Shown here one piece after another: positions 1-7,242 of a stretch of 14,838 nt of DNA (positions within the stretch are counted from its first letter, which is position 1; every line of letters starts with the position of its first letter). The position numbers and the translations under genes are program-made. The notes under the pieces were generated by a model. The model was not told where the DNA came from, did not search any database, and was given only the letters and a program-made list of their open reading frames with translations. Source of the DNA: Thermus_A sp040290245 (GTDB taxonomy: Bacteria; Deinococcota; Deinococci; Deinococcales; Thermaceae); assembly GCF_040290245.1 (NCBI RefSeq), contig NZ_PSMQ01000043.1, positions 1 to 14,838 of the forward strand, read 5' to 3'.

Positions 1-300
1 GGTGGCCGAGACATAAAGGGGCGCCTTGGGAAAGGCGGAAAGGATCTCCCGCACCGCCCGGGAAGGGAGGGCCACCAAGGCCAGGTCCGCCCCTTCCAGG
101 GCCTCCTCCGCCTCCGAAGTGGGCCAGACCAAAGCGGGGAGGGCCACCCCGGGCAGGTAGGTGCGGTTCTCCCGGTAGGCCCTGAGCTCCTCGGCAAACT
201 CCCGCCGCCGGGCCCAGAGGTAGACGGGGACCCCCTTGGTGGCCAGCAGAACGGAGAGGGCCGTCCCCCAGGCCCCCGCACCGATCACCGCCACCTTCAC
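1..300 (-). CDS. gpsA: NAD(P)-dependent glycerol-3-phosphate dehydrogenase, N-terminal part
   Basis: Cytoplasmic enzyme that reduces dihydroxyacetone phosphate to sn-glycerol 3-phosphate, the backbone for phospholipids. Only the first 100 codons lie in the window; the gene runs off the left edge. The product begins VKVAVIGAGAWGTAL, with the dinucleotide-binding GxGxWG motif at residues 7-12, then LLATKGVPVYLWARR and a second Rossmann strand ADLALVALPSRAVRE, as in GpsA. The start is GTG at 300-298: it fits the usual family N-terminus exactly, follows a purine-rich GGGGGGGAAGGG ribosome-binding stretch, and overlaps the TGA of the upstream membrane-protein gene in a GTGA junction, so translation is probably coupled. 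It is the last visible gene of the pyrF-pyrE operon. The family call is firm; the cofactor and substrate half cannot be checked. Confidence 0.93.
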   Translation of the reverse strand, partial: MKVAVIGAGAWGTALSVLLATKGVPVYLWARRREFAEELRAYRENRTYLPGVALPALVWPTSEAEEALEGADLALVALPSRAVREILSAFPKAPLYVSAT

Positions 301-1310
301 CCCTTCCCCCCCAGGAAGAAGACCACCTCCACCGCCTCGTAAACGGCCGCCCAGAGGAGGACGAAGGCCCCTAGGTAGCCCAGGAGGAGAAGCCGCCTGA
401 ACCCCTCCCGATACCCCTCCCGCCTTAGCAGGCTCTGCAGGAGCAAGACCCCCCCGAAGGTGCCCAGGATGTAGGCCTGGAGCTCCAGAACCAAGGTGGG
501 GAGGTGCAAGAGGTACTGAGGGCCGGGAAGTAGGGCCGGGGAAAGGGCAAAGCCAAAGAGGAGGTACCGGAAGGCGTTGAGAAGAAGGGCGGGAAGGCCT
601 AAGAAAAGCCCGGGAAGAAGGGTGGTAAGGACGAGCCCCTGGGTCAGGTTCCAGTAGTAGATGGCCCCCATCAGGGGAAAGACCCCCCGGGGAAGGACCT
701 CCTCCAGGCCCACGGCCTCCAACGCCCCCCCGAGGCCCTTCTGCAAGGCCCGGGCCAACTCGGGCTCGAGGAAGGCCAGAAGGGATCCCAGGCCGAACAG
801 CCCGTAGAGGAAGAGGTTGAGCCCCAGGTAAACCCGCCTTTCCCGGCTTAGATGGGCCAGGGCCTCCCTAAAAAGCCGGGCGAGGACCCCCCGGCCGAGG
901 AGGGCCGAGGCCCAGTACACCCCGAAGAGGAGAAGGAAAAGCCCCCCGGCCTCGCTCTTGGCCAAGGCGGGGATCCGGTCTCGTTGGACAAAGGCCACCC
1001 GCTCTACCCTCTCCCCCTGAAGGTACACCACCACCTCCCCCCCCTCCTCCCCCAAGGCGGCGGGAAACCGGACCCGGCCCTCCTCCACCAGGGGGGCCTC
1101 CAGGTTCACCCGTAGGTTCCCCGGGGGGGGAGGGTAGGCGAAAAAGCGCTCCAAAGCCTGAGGAAGGGCTTCTGGTGGTGAGCTCAAGACCTCTTCCAAC
1201 GAGGGTGAGGCCTTTCCGGCAAGCCACTGCTTTACAAACACCCGGGCCACCTCCACCGAGGAGGCCAAGGCGAAGGAGGAGGCCAAGAGGAAAAGCCACA
1301 AGGCGCGCAC
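297..1310 (-). CDS. SpoIIM-like (stage II sporulation M family) membrane protein
   Basis: A 337-residue membrane protein. It has a signal-like hydrophobic N-terminus (residues 1-18), an extracytoplasmic-looking soluble part of about 100 residues, then roughly five hydrophobic segments (about 122-142, 158-181, 210-262, 268-295, 307-334). The stretch LLHLPTLVLELQAYILG (about 267-283) resembles the conserved H-x-x-E helix of the SpoIIM/DUF95 family. In sporulating Firmicutes SpoIIM belongs to an engulfment complex, but many non-sporulating bacteria carry relatives of unknown role, and Thermus does not sporulate. The GTG start at 1310 lies directly after the pyrE TAG and behind GAGGAGGTG; the 3' end overlaps gpsA by four bases. 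Its place between pyrE and gpsA gives no direct functional clue beyond possible envelope work. Membrane nature is clear, family membership moderately sure, function unknown. Confidence 0.75.
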   Translation of the reverse strand: MRALWLFLLASSFALASSVEVARVFVKQWLAGKASPSLEEVLSSPPEALPQALERFFAYPPPPGNLRVNLEAPLVEEGRVRFPAALGEEGGEVVVYLQGERVERVAFVQRDRIPALAKSEAGGLFLLLFGVYWASALLGRGVLARLFREALAHLSRERRVYLGLNLFLYGLFGLGSLLAFLEPELARALQKGLGGALEAVGLEEVLPRGVFPLMGAIYYWNLTQGLVLTTLLPGLFLGLPALLLNAFRYLLFGFALSPALLPGPQYLLHLPTLVLELQAYILGTFGGVLLLQSLLRREGYREGFRRLLLLGYLGAFVLLWAAVYEAVEVVFFLGGKG

Positions 1311-1859
1311 CTACACCTCCTCCAAGGCCACCCCCGCCCGGCACAAGGGGCACGCCTCCGGGGGGTAGAGGGGGGCCTCGAGGGCGAGGAGGAAGCGGAA
1401 GGGCACCCCGAACTCCACCCCACTTCCCCGGTGCACGATCGCCCCCACCCCCACGGGCACCGCCCCCAGGGCCTGGGCGGCCCGGATCGCCTTCCGGACA
1501 CTCTCCCCTGTGGTCACCACGTCCTCCACCGCGATAAACCGGTCCCCCTCGTTCACGGTGAAACCCCTTCGGATGAACATCCCCCCCTGCCCATCCTTCT
1601 CCGCGAAGAGGGCCCGCGCCCCCAGGGCTTTAGCGGTGACGAAGGATAGCACCACCCCCCCGATGGCAGGGCCCAGCACAAAATCCACCCGCTCGTCCTC
1701 AAACTGCCGGGCCAAGGCCTCCCCCACCGCCTCCGCGTAAAGAGGGTGCTGGAGCAGCGCTGTAGACTGGAGGAAGTACGGGGAGTGAAGGCCGCTTCGC
1801 AAAACAAAATGACCCTCCAGAAAGGCCCCGGTCTTCTTGTAAAGCTCTAGGATGTCCAT
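1311..1859 (-). CDS. pyrE: Orotate phosphoribosyltransferase
   Basis: Cytoplasmic enzyme of UMP synthesis: orotate plus PRPP gives orotidine 5'-phosphate. Counting from the ATG at 1859, the 182-residue product has the PRPP-binding signature FIAVEDVVTTGES at about residues 108-120 and the N-terminal GHFVLRSGLHSPYFLQ segment typical of PyrE. The first visible codon (GTG, 1868) sits inside the pyrF stop codon. Three starts are in frame: GTG 1868, ATG 1865 and ATG 1859. I prefer the last because the product then begins MDILELYKKTG, as I remember for Thermus PyrE, but a GGAGG about ten bases before the GTG leaves this open. An unusual feature is a C-terminal CPLC pair (Cys170, Cys173). It lies immediately downstream of pyrF in one transcript and abuts the membrane-protein gene. 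Confidence 0.95.
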   Translation of the reverse strand: MDILELYKKTGAFLEGHFVLRSGLHSPYFLQSTALLQHPLYAEAVGEALARQFEDERVDFVLGPAIGGVVLSFVTAKALGARALFAEKDGQGGMFIRRGFTVNEGDRFIAVEDVVTTGESVRKAIRAAQALGAVPVGVGAIVHRGSGVEFGVPFRFLLALEAPLYPPEACPLCRAGVALEEV

Positions 1860-1867
1860 CCTCATCA

Positions 1868-2623
1868 CTATACGAAAGCCTCCGCCGCCTTAAGGGCCGC
1901 CTCGAGGTCGGGCCGCCCCCCGGGGTAGTAAAGGGCCCGGCTGGCGGCGTTGAGTACCCCCTCCTCCCGGAAAAACCCTCCCCCTTGCGCGCCCAGGCCC
2001 GGCACCAAAAGGGGAAAGGCCGGCGCCAAGGCCCGGGCTCGCCGCACCGCACCGGGGTACGTCCCCCCCACCACCCCTCCCACCCGGCTCCAGGAACCCT
2101 CACGCGCTTTCCCCAGGGCCGCCAAGGCCTCGAGAAGGTATTCCCAAAGGGGTCGCCCGTCCACGGGCAGGTCTTGCAAAAAGCCCGAGCCCGGATTGGA
2201 GGTCTTAAGAAGGACAAAAAGGGCACCCCTTGCTCTATCCGCCGCTTCGACAAAAGGCATAAGCGCATCCAGGCCCAGGTAGGGGTTGACGGTAAGGGCG
2301 CTACCCGGGAAGGCCTCGAGGTAGGTGCGGGCATAGGCCTCCGCCGTGGAACCGACATCCCCCCGCTTTCCATCAAAGATGACGGGAAGCCCCATGACCC
2401 GGGCCCCGCTGGCCAGCTCAAAGAGGAGTTCCATTCCCTTAGGGCCGAGGGCTTCAAAAAAGGCCAGCTGAAACTTCACCGCGGCCAGCTTTCCCGCCAG
2501 GGCCTCCATCAAGTCCAGCGTGTAGCGGCGGATATGGGCCAAGGCCTCCCGGCCATGGAGTTTTGGCCTTGGGTCCACCCCTAAGACCAAGGGAGGGCGC
2601 TTTAAGGCATCCAAAAAGTCCAT
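1868..2623 (-). CDS. pyrF: Orotidine 5'-phosphate decarboxylase (long, type 2)
   Basis: Decarboxylates orotidine monophosphate to UMP, the last step of de novo pyrimidine synthesis. About 251 residues from the ATG at 2623. The catalytic signature FDGKRGDVGSTAEAYA, with the Asp-x-Lys-x-x-Asp array (D84, K86, D89), and the upstream lysine strand AAVKFQLAFFE identify the family. The length and the GDVGSTAEAYA pattern indicate the longer type 2 subgroup. A TTG at 2632 would add three residues; I chose ATG because it gives the normal MDFLDAL start. First gene of the pyrF-pyrE-membrane protein-gpsA operon. It starts only about 18 bases after the T-run of the 16S terminator, so transcription begins either from a very close promoter (TATGGT at 2641-2636 is a weak -10 candidate without a -35) or by read-through. 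Confidence 0.95.
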   Translation of the reverse strand: MDFLDALKRPPLVLGVDPRPKLHGREALAHIRRYTLDLMEALAGKLAAVKFQLAFFEALGPKGMELLFELASGARVMGLPVIFDGKRGDVGSTAEAYARTYLEAFPGSALTVNPYLGLDALMPFVEAADRARGALFVLLKTSNPGSGFLQDLPVDGRPLWEYLLEALAALGKAREGSWSRVGGVVGGTYPGAVRRARALAPAFPLLVPGLGAQGGGFFREEGVLNAASRALYYPGGRPDLEAALKAAEAFV

Positions 2624-2640
2624 CCCCGCCAACCTACCAT

Positions 2641-2678
2641 AAAAAGAAAGGCCCCCGGAGTCTTACCCCAGGGGCCTT
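2641..2678 (-). terminator. Rho-independent terminator of the 16S rRNA gene
   Basis: On the minus strand AAGGCCCCTGG (2678-2668) pairs with CCGGGGGCCTT (2658-2648) over 11 base pairs with one T-G wobble and a nine-base loop. The run TCTTTTT follows at 2647-2641. It lies 35 bases beyond the mature 16S 3' end and just before pyrF, and it separates rRNA transcription from the pyrimidine operon. Confidence 0.85.
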
Positions 2679-2688
2679 AGGGTCTCTT

Positions 2689-2701
2689 GCACGGGCCAGG
2701 C
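2689..2701 (-). repeat. 16S trailer arm of the processing stem
   Basis: In the transcript this segment reads GCCUGGCCCGUGC and can pair over 13 positions (one G-U) with GCACGGGUCAGGC in the 16S leader at 4289-4277. Pairing would close the 16S into a loop, the usual substrate form for RNase III-type rRNA processing. Next to it, CTTG of the leader can also pair with CAAG of the trailer if a four-base bulge is allowed. Seen in the sequence; the processing role is inferred. Confidence 0.75.
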
Positions 2702-2708
2702 CGGTGCT

Positions 2709-4235
<1,527 letters not shown>

Positions 4236-4241
4236 AGAGCG

Positions 4242-4259
4242 ATCCACTCAAAGGTGGAT
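4242..4259 (-). other. Hairpin in the 16S leader
   Basis: ATCCAC (4259-4254 on the minus strand) and GTGGAT (4247-4242) form a six-base perfect stem with a six-base loop, a few bases upstream of the mature 16S 5' end. It is followed at 4241-4235 by CGCTCTT, which matches the core of the boxA antitermination consensus. The hairpin plus boxA-like order recalls nut-type sites in rRNA leaders, but the boxA match is short, so that reading is only suggestive. Confidence 0.45.
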
Positions 4260-4276
4260 GGATTTCTGATCGTTCT

Positions 4277-4289
4277 GCCTGACCCGTGC
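4277..4289 (-). repeat. 16S leader arm of the processing stem
   Basis: Partner of the trailer arm at 2689-2701: 12 Watson-Crick pairs and one G-U across 13 positions, with the 1523-base 16S between the arms. The probability of such a match arising by chance at exactly these flanking sites is low. It is read as the base of the pre-16S processing stem. Confidence 0.75.
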
Positions 4290-4328
4290 TTTCAAGAACC
4301 CCCGCCGGCTTCCGCCAGCGCAAAAGCC

Positions 4329-4357
4329 AGCTTACCAGCCCCCTAAGGTTCTGTCAA
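4329..4357 (-). promoter_or_regulatory. 16S rRNA promoter (sigma-70/SigA type)
   Basis: On the minus strand the -35 box TTGACA (4357-4352) is a perfect consensus match. It is separated by 17 bases from a -10 box TAAGCT (4334-4329). This predicts a start near 4322 and a leader of about 87 bases before the mature 16S end. No A/T-rich UP element is visible upstream of the -35 box. The -35 box lies only about nine bases from the start codon of the divergent deacetylase gene, so polymerase at this promoter must sit over that gene's 5' end. Confidence 0.85.
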
Positions 4358-4366
4358 GATGGGGGC

Positions 4367-5052
4367 ATGCTGGATCTTCTGGTGGTCGTCCCCCATCCCG
4401 ATGACGAGGTCTTCGGAGCCGGGGGGCTTTTGGTCCTGGCCAAGCGCGATGGGCTTAGAACCGGGGTCCTGACCCTGACCCGGGGGGAGGCGGGAAGGAC
4501 GCTTGGGCTCTGCCCCCAAGAGGAGCTTCCCCAAAGGCGGGTGGAGGAGCTTAGGCGCTCGGCGGAGGTCCTGGGGGTGGACCGCCTCGAGGTCCTCTCC
4601 TTCCCCAATGGCCTTCCCCAAGAGCCGGATGCCCTGCCCAGGGGCCCTTTCAGCGGAAAGGGGCTTCAGGAACATCCGGAGGCGGAAACGGCCATCCGCG
4701 AAAGGCTTCTCGCCTGGCGTCCTCGCTACGTGGTCACCTTTCCCCCGGATGGGATCAACGGCCACCCCGACCACGTGGCCTGCAGCCGGTACACCACCAG
4801 GGCAACCCAGGGGCTGGCCCGGCTTTTCTACTACGCGNNNNNNNNNNNNNNNNNNNNNNNNNNNNNNNNCCCGTCACCCACCGGCTGCGGCTGGACGAGG
4901 AGGCCCTGGCCAGGAAGCTTCGGGCCATGGCCCAGTACAAGACGCAGGCGCTTTCCGTGCTGGCCTTCATCGAGCGGGCCCCCGAGCGGGTTTGGACCGA
5001 GACCTTCCACGAAGTGGGAAAGGAGGCCGGATGGGTGGGGAAGTGGTGGTGA
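4367..5052 (+). CDS. PIG-L/LmbE-family de-N-acetylase (interrupted by an assembly gap)
   Basis: Zinc-dependent deacetylase family that acts on N-acetylglucosamine conjugates. The ATG at 4367 gives MLDLLVVVPHPDDEVFGAGG with the metal-binding PHPDDE motif (residues 9-14), and further on the second metal motif PPDGINGHPDHVACS. Relatives include BshB (bacillithiol synthesis, relevant because Thermus makes this thiol), MshB and Mca; which substrate this member uses cannot be told. Positions 4838-4869 are N. The clear C-terminal part, from PVTHRLRLDEEALARKLRA to KWW and TGA at 5050-5052, is one frame out from the N-terminal part if the gap were truly 32 bases. The gap is most likely of estimated size and the gene intact at about 228 residues or somewhat different. 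Its 3' end overlaps the archease gene by 22 bases. The start is close to the divergent 16S promoter; a longer upstream frame (from 4286) would run through that promoter and is not credible. Confidence 0.85.
4838..4869. other. Run of 32 N: assembly gap inside the deacetylase gene
   Basis: The undetermined bases fall between FYYA (frame starting at 4367) and PVTHRLRL (frame starting at 4870). The second frame is offset from the first by 32 bases modulo 3, so the stated length cannot be right if the gene is functional. Confidence 0.99.
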
Positions 5053-5462
5053 CCCCGCTGGACCACACCGCGGAGGTGGGGTTCCAGATCGAGGCCAAAA
5101 CCCTGGAGGGTCTCTTCCAAGGCGCCATGCAGGGCCTTCTCGAGGCAATCTTCGCCCACCCCCCCAAAGGCGGAAGCCAAAGGAAGCGGCTCCGCCTGGC
5201 CGCTTCGGACTTAGAGACCCTCCTGGTCCGGTTTTTAAACGAGCTGATCTACCTTATCCAGACCAAGGGCTTTGTTCCGGGAAAGGCCAGGATCCGGATA
5301 GAGGAGGGGGAAGAGGGCGTGGTCCTTTCCGCCACCCTATGGGGGGAACCCTTCCAGGCGGCCTTCGGCTTCCTGGGGGAGGTCAAGAGCGCCACCTTCC
5401 ACGGCCTGGCCATCCGGAAGGAGAAGGGAAGGTGGCGGACCCAGGTGATCCTAGACGTGTAG
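5031..5462 (+). CDS. Archease (RtcB cofactor protein)
   Basis: Small SHS2-fold protein, 143 residues, the usual archease length. Archeases accelerate guanylylation and turnover of the RtcB-type 3'-phosphate RNA ligase and can change its nucleotide use. Hallmarks are the N-terminal PLDHTAEVGFQIEAKTLEGLF (metal Asp11 and His12 in the DHT triplet), the middle LVRFLNELIYL, then KSATFHGLAIRK and the C-terminal VILDV with its conserved Asp. The family more often has DHTAD; here the second acid is Glu. The ATG at 5031 has GGAGG four bases upstream and lies inside the end of the deacetylase gene, implying translational coupling. GTG codons at 5043 and after are alternatives. The 3' end overlaps the convergent plsX gene by 12 bases. 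No rtcB gene is in the window. Confidence 0.92.
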   Translation: MGGEVVVTPLDHTAEVGFQIEAKTLEGLFQGAMQGLLEAIFAHPPKGGSQRKRLRLAASDLETLLVRFLNELIYLIQTKGFVPGKARIRIEEGEEGVVLSATLWGEPFQAAFGFLGEVKSATFHGLAIRKEKGRWRTQVILDV

Positions 5463-6422
5463 GGCCTGGACGGCGGCGCGCACCCGGTCCAAAAGCCCCG
5501 CGCCGACCAGGGCGTGCGCCCGTTTTAAAGCGTTTTCCACCGCCCGGGCATCCGCGGAGCCGTGGCCGATGAAGACCGCCCCCTCCACCCCCAAAAGGGG
5601 CATGGCCCCATAGCTGGAAGGATCCACCCGGGCGTACAACCGCTTGAGGGCAGGCCGGGCGAGAAGCCCCCCGATCCGGGCGAGGAGGGTTTGGGAGAGC
5701 GCCTCCTTGATCCAGGCGAAAAGGACCTGGGCCTCGCCTTCCGCGAGCTTCAAGACCACGTTGCCGGTGAAGCCGTCCGTCACCACCACCTCCGCGGTGC
5801 CCAAGAAGATGTCCCGCCCCTCCACGTTGCCGTAAAACCGCTCTTTAAAGGCTTCTTGAAGAAGAGGATAGGCCTCCAGAACCAGGGCGTTGCCCTTTCC
5901 CTCCTCCTCACCGATGGAGAGGAGGCCCACCCGCGCCTTCACCCCGGAGGCCTCGGCGTAGGCCAGGCCCATGGCGGCAAACTGGACGAGGAAGGCCGGC
6001 CGGCAGTCGGCGTTCGCCCCCCCGTCCAGGAGAAAGGTCCGCCCCTTCTGGCTTGGGAACTCCACCAGAAGGGCGGGCCGCTCCACCCCCTTTACCCGGC
6101 CCAAAACAAAGAGGGCCGCAGCCATGGCGGCCCCTGTGTGCCCCATGGAGACCACCGCACTTACCTCGCCCCGCTTGAGGAGCTCCATGGCCACCACGAT
6201 GGAGCTTCCCCGCCTTTTGCGCACCTCGGTGGCCTGCTCGGCCATGCCGATGGCGTCCGGGGCGTGGTGAATGGGCAAAGCCTCCCGGACCAAGGGGCGG
6301 AGCCTGGCCTCATCCCCTACGAGGAGGACGGGAACCCCCGCCCTTTGCGCTCGAAGCGCCCCTTCCACCGTAACCTGGGGGGCACGGTCCCCCCCCATGG
6401 CGTCCAGGGCGATGGGCTTCAT
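5451..6422 (-). CDS. plsX: Phosphate acyltransferase PlsX
   Basis: Peripheral membrane enzyme making acyl-phosphate from acyl-ACP and phosphate, the acyl donor for PlsY in phosphatidic acid synthesis. 323 residues, normal for the family. It begins MKPIALDAMGGDRAP (the diagnostic DAMGGD at residues 7-12), followed by AVVSMGHTGAAMAAA (about 90-103), LLDGGANADC, VTDGFTGNVVLK and SSYGAMPLLGVEGAVFIGHGS near the C-terminus. The ATG at 6422 overlaps the trxA TGA in an ATGA junction, so it is co-translated with thioredoxin. In many bacteria plsX heads a fab gene cluster; here the partners are an S1 protein and thioredoxin instead. The TAG at 5453-5451 lies within the end of the convergent archease gene and no terminator is visible. 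Confidence 0.96.
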   Translation of the reverse strand: MKPIALDAMGGDRAPQVTVEGALRAQRAGVPVLLVGDEARLRPLVREALPIHHAPDAIGMAEQATEVRKRRGSSIVVAMELLKRGEVSAVVSMGHTGAAMAAALFVLGRVKGVERPALLVEFPSQKGRTFLLDGGANADCRPAFLVQFAAMGLAYAEASGVKARVGLLSIGEEEGKGNALVLEAYPLLQEAFKERFYGNVEGRDIFLGTAEVVVTDGFTGNVVLKLAEGEAQVLFAWIKEALSQTLLARIGGLLARPALKRLYARVDPSSYGAMPLLGVEGAVFIGHGSADARAVENALKRAHALVGAGLLDRVRAAVQALHV

Positions 6423-6751
6423 GCCTTGGCGGGCAGGTGCTTCTGGATGCGGGCTTCAAAGTCCCGCTTGGGCCTTGCCCCCACCAGGGCCTCTACCGGT
6501 TCGCCATGCTTAAAGAGGATCACGGTGGGGATGCTCATCACCCGGTAGCGCATGGCGGTCTTGGGGTTCTCGTCCACATCCAGCTTGGCCACCAGGAGCT
6601 GGCCTGCATACGCCTGGGCCAGCTCCTCCAGAATGGGCGCGATCATCCGGCAGGGAGCGCACCACTCCGCCCAAAAGTCCACCAGGACCAGGGGGTTATC
6701 CCGCAGGATCTGGTCAAAGGTCTGGTCGGTCACCTCCAGGGGCTTCGCCAT
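6419..6751 (-). CDS. trxA: Thioredoxin
   Basis: Cytoplasmic dithiol oxidoreductase, 110 residues. The active site is WCAPC at residues 30-34, preceded by LVLVDFWAEW and followed by the cis-proline loop SIPTVILF (Pro75). The first Cys-x-x-Cys position reads Ala-Pro where E. coli Trx1 has Gly-Pro; WCAPC is common in bacterial thioredoxins. The ATG at 6751 has GGAG about six bases upstream. It lies between the S1-domain gene (75-base gap, with an interlocked inverted-repeat structure at 6773-6809) and plsX (ATGA overlap). A -10-like TAAACT lies at 6767-6762 on the minus strand without a -35, so most transcription may come through the repeat structure, which could set trxA-plsX expression. Confidence 0.96.
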   Translation of the reverse strand: MAKPLEVTDQTFDQILRDNPLVLVDFWAEWCAPCRMIAPILEELAQAYAGQLLVAKLDVDENPKTAMRYRVMSIPTVILFKHGEPVEALVGARPKRDFEARIQKHLPAKA

Positions 6752-6768
6752 AGCGGCTCCAGTTTACC

Positions 6769-6809
6769 AAAAAACCCCCCCGTGGGATTGGGGGGGGTTA
6801 CAATCCCAC
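6769..6809 (-). terminator. Interlocked inverted repeats with a terminator-like end (possible attenuator)
   Basis: In transcript order four blocks follow each other: A GTGGGATTG (6809-6801), B AACCCCCCC (6799-6791), A' CAATCCCAC (6790-6782), B' GGGGGGGTT (6781-6773), then TTTT. A pairs perfectly with A' over nine bases and B with B' over nine bases. B:B' followed by T's is a rho-independent terminator. A:A' uses the terminator loop as its 3' arm and would normally exclude it unless a pseudoknot forms. It lies between the S1 gene stop and trxA. Confidence 0.75.
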
Positions 6810-6825
6810 AAGGACCGAAAAACGC

Positions 6826-7209
6826 CTAGCGGCGCTTCTTTCCGCCCCTCCCCTTCTTCTTCTCCCCAAAGCCCCCCGAACCCCTGAGGAAACTCTTGAG
6901 CTTGTTCTCAAACTCGGGGGCTTGGCGGGGAAGCCGCCTCGGCCTAGGCGGCTCGGGGTTTTCCGGGGGAGGCAGTAGCTCCTTGATGGAAAGGTCCAGC
7001 CGCCCCTTAGGGTCCCGGCCCAGGACCATGACCTGGACGATGTCCCCCTCGTTCAGGAAGTCCCGGACGTTCTTGACGTACTCGTGGGCGATCTGGGAGA
7101 TGTGCACAAGACCCGTCTCCCCTCCCGGAAGCTCCACAAAAGCCCCAAACTCCATCACCCGCGTGACGCGGCCCTCCACGATTTCTCCTGCTTGCACTCC
7201 CACGCTCAT
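6826..7209 (-). CDS. S1-domain RNA-binding protein (general stress protein 13/YugI type)
   Basis: 127 residues. Residues about 5-76 form one S1 (OB-fold) domain: GEIVEGRVTRVMEFGAFVEL, GLVHISQIAH and the closing GRLDLSIKEL are the standard strands of S1 motifs. The C-terminal tail is Pro/Arg-rich, then Gly/Lys-rich, ending KKKGRGGKKRR, which should add non-specific RNA affinity. The arrangement resembles the small YugI/CvfD proteins of Firmicutes that bind ribosomes or regulate post-transcriptionally; polynucleotide phosphorylase and RpsA carry the domain in other settings and are excluded by size. The ATG at 7209 is preceded by CGGGAGA, tight spacing for a ribosome site, and by a small perfect hairpin (7233-7217). 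The gene follows folK by 33 bases and precedes trxA. The RNA target is unknown. Confidence 0.85.
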   Translation of the reverse strand: MSVGVQAGEIVEGRVTRVMEFGAFVELPGGETGLVHISQIAHEYVKNVRDFLNEGDIVQVMVLGRDPKGRLDLSIKELLPPPENPEPPRPRRLPRQAPEFENKLKSFLRGSGGFGEKKKGRGGKKRR

Positions 7210-7242
7210 TCTCCCGCGCGAGGCTGGCTCGCGATGCCCCCA

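Noticed and set aside
852..1649. Proline/glycine-rich frames opposite the membrane-protein and pyrE genes
   Set aside because: Low-complexity shadows of high-GC coding sequence on the other strand.
4286..4366. Upstream extension of the deacetylase frame (to 4286)
   Set aside because: It would translate through the 16S promoter; the PIG-L fold begins right at the ATG at 4367.
7217..7233. Perfect CGCGAG/CTCGCG hairpin between folK and the S1 gene
   Set aside because: It has no T-run for termination and only six base pairs in GC-rich sequence; it may affect the S1 start but is too small to call.
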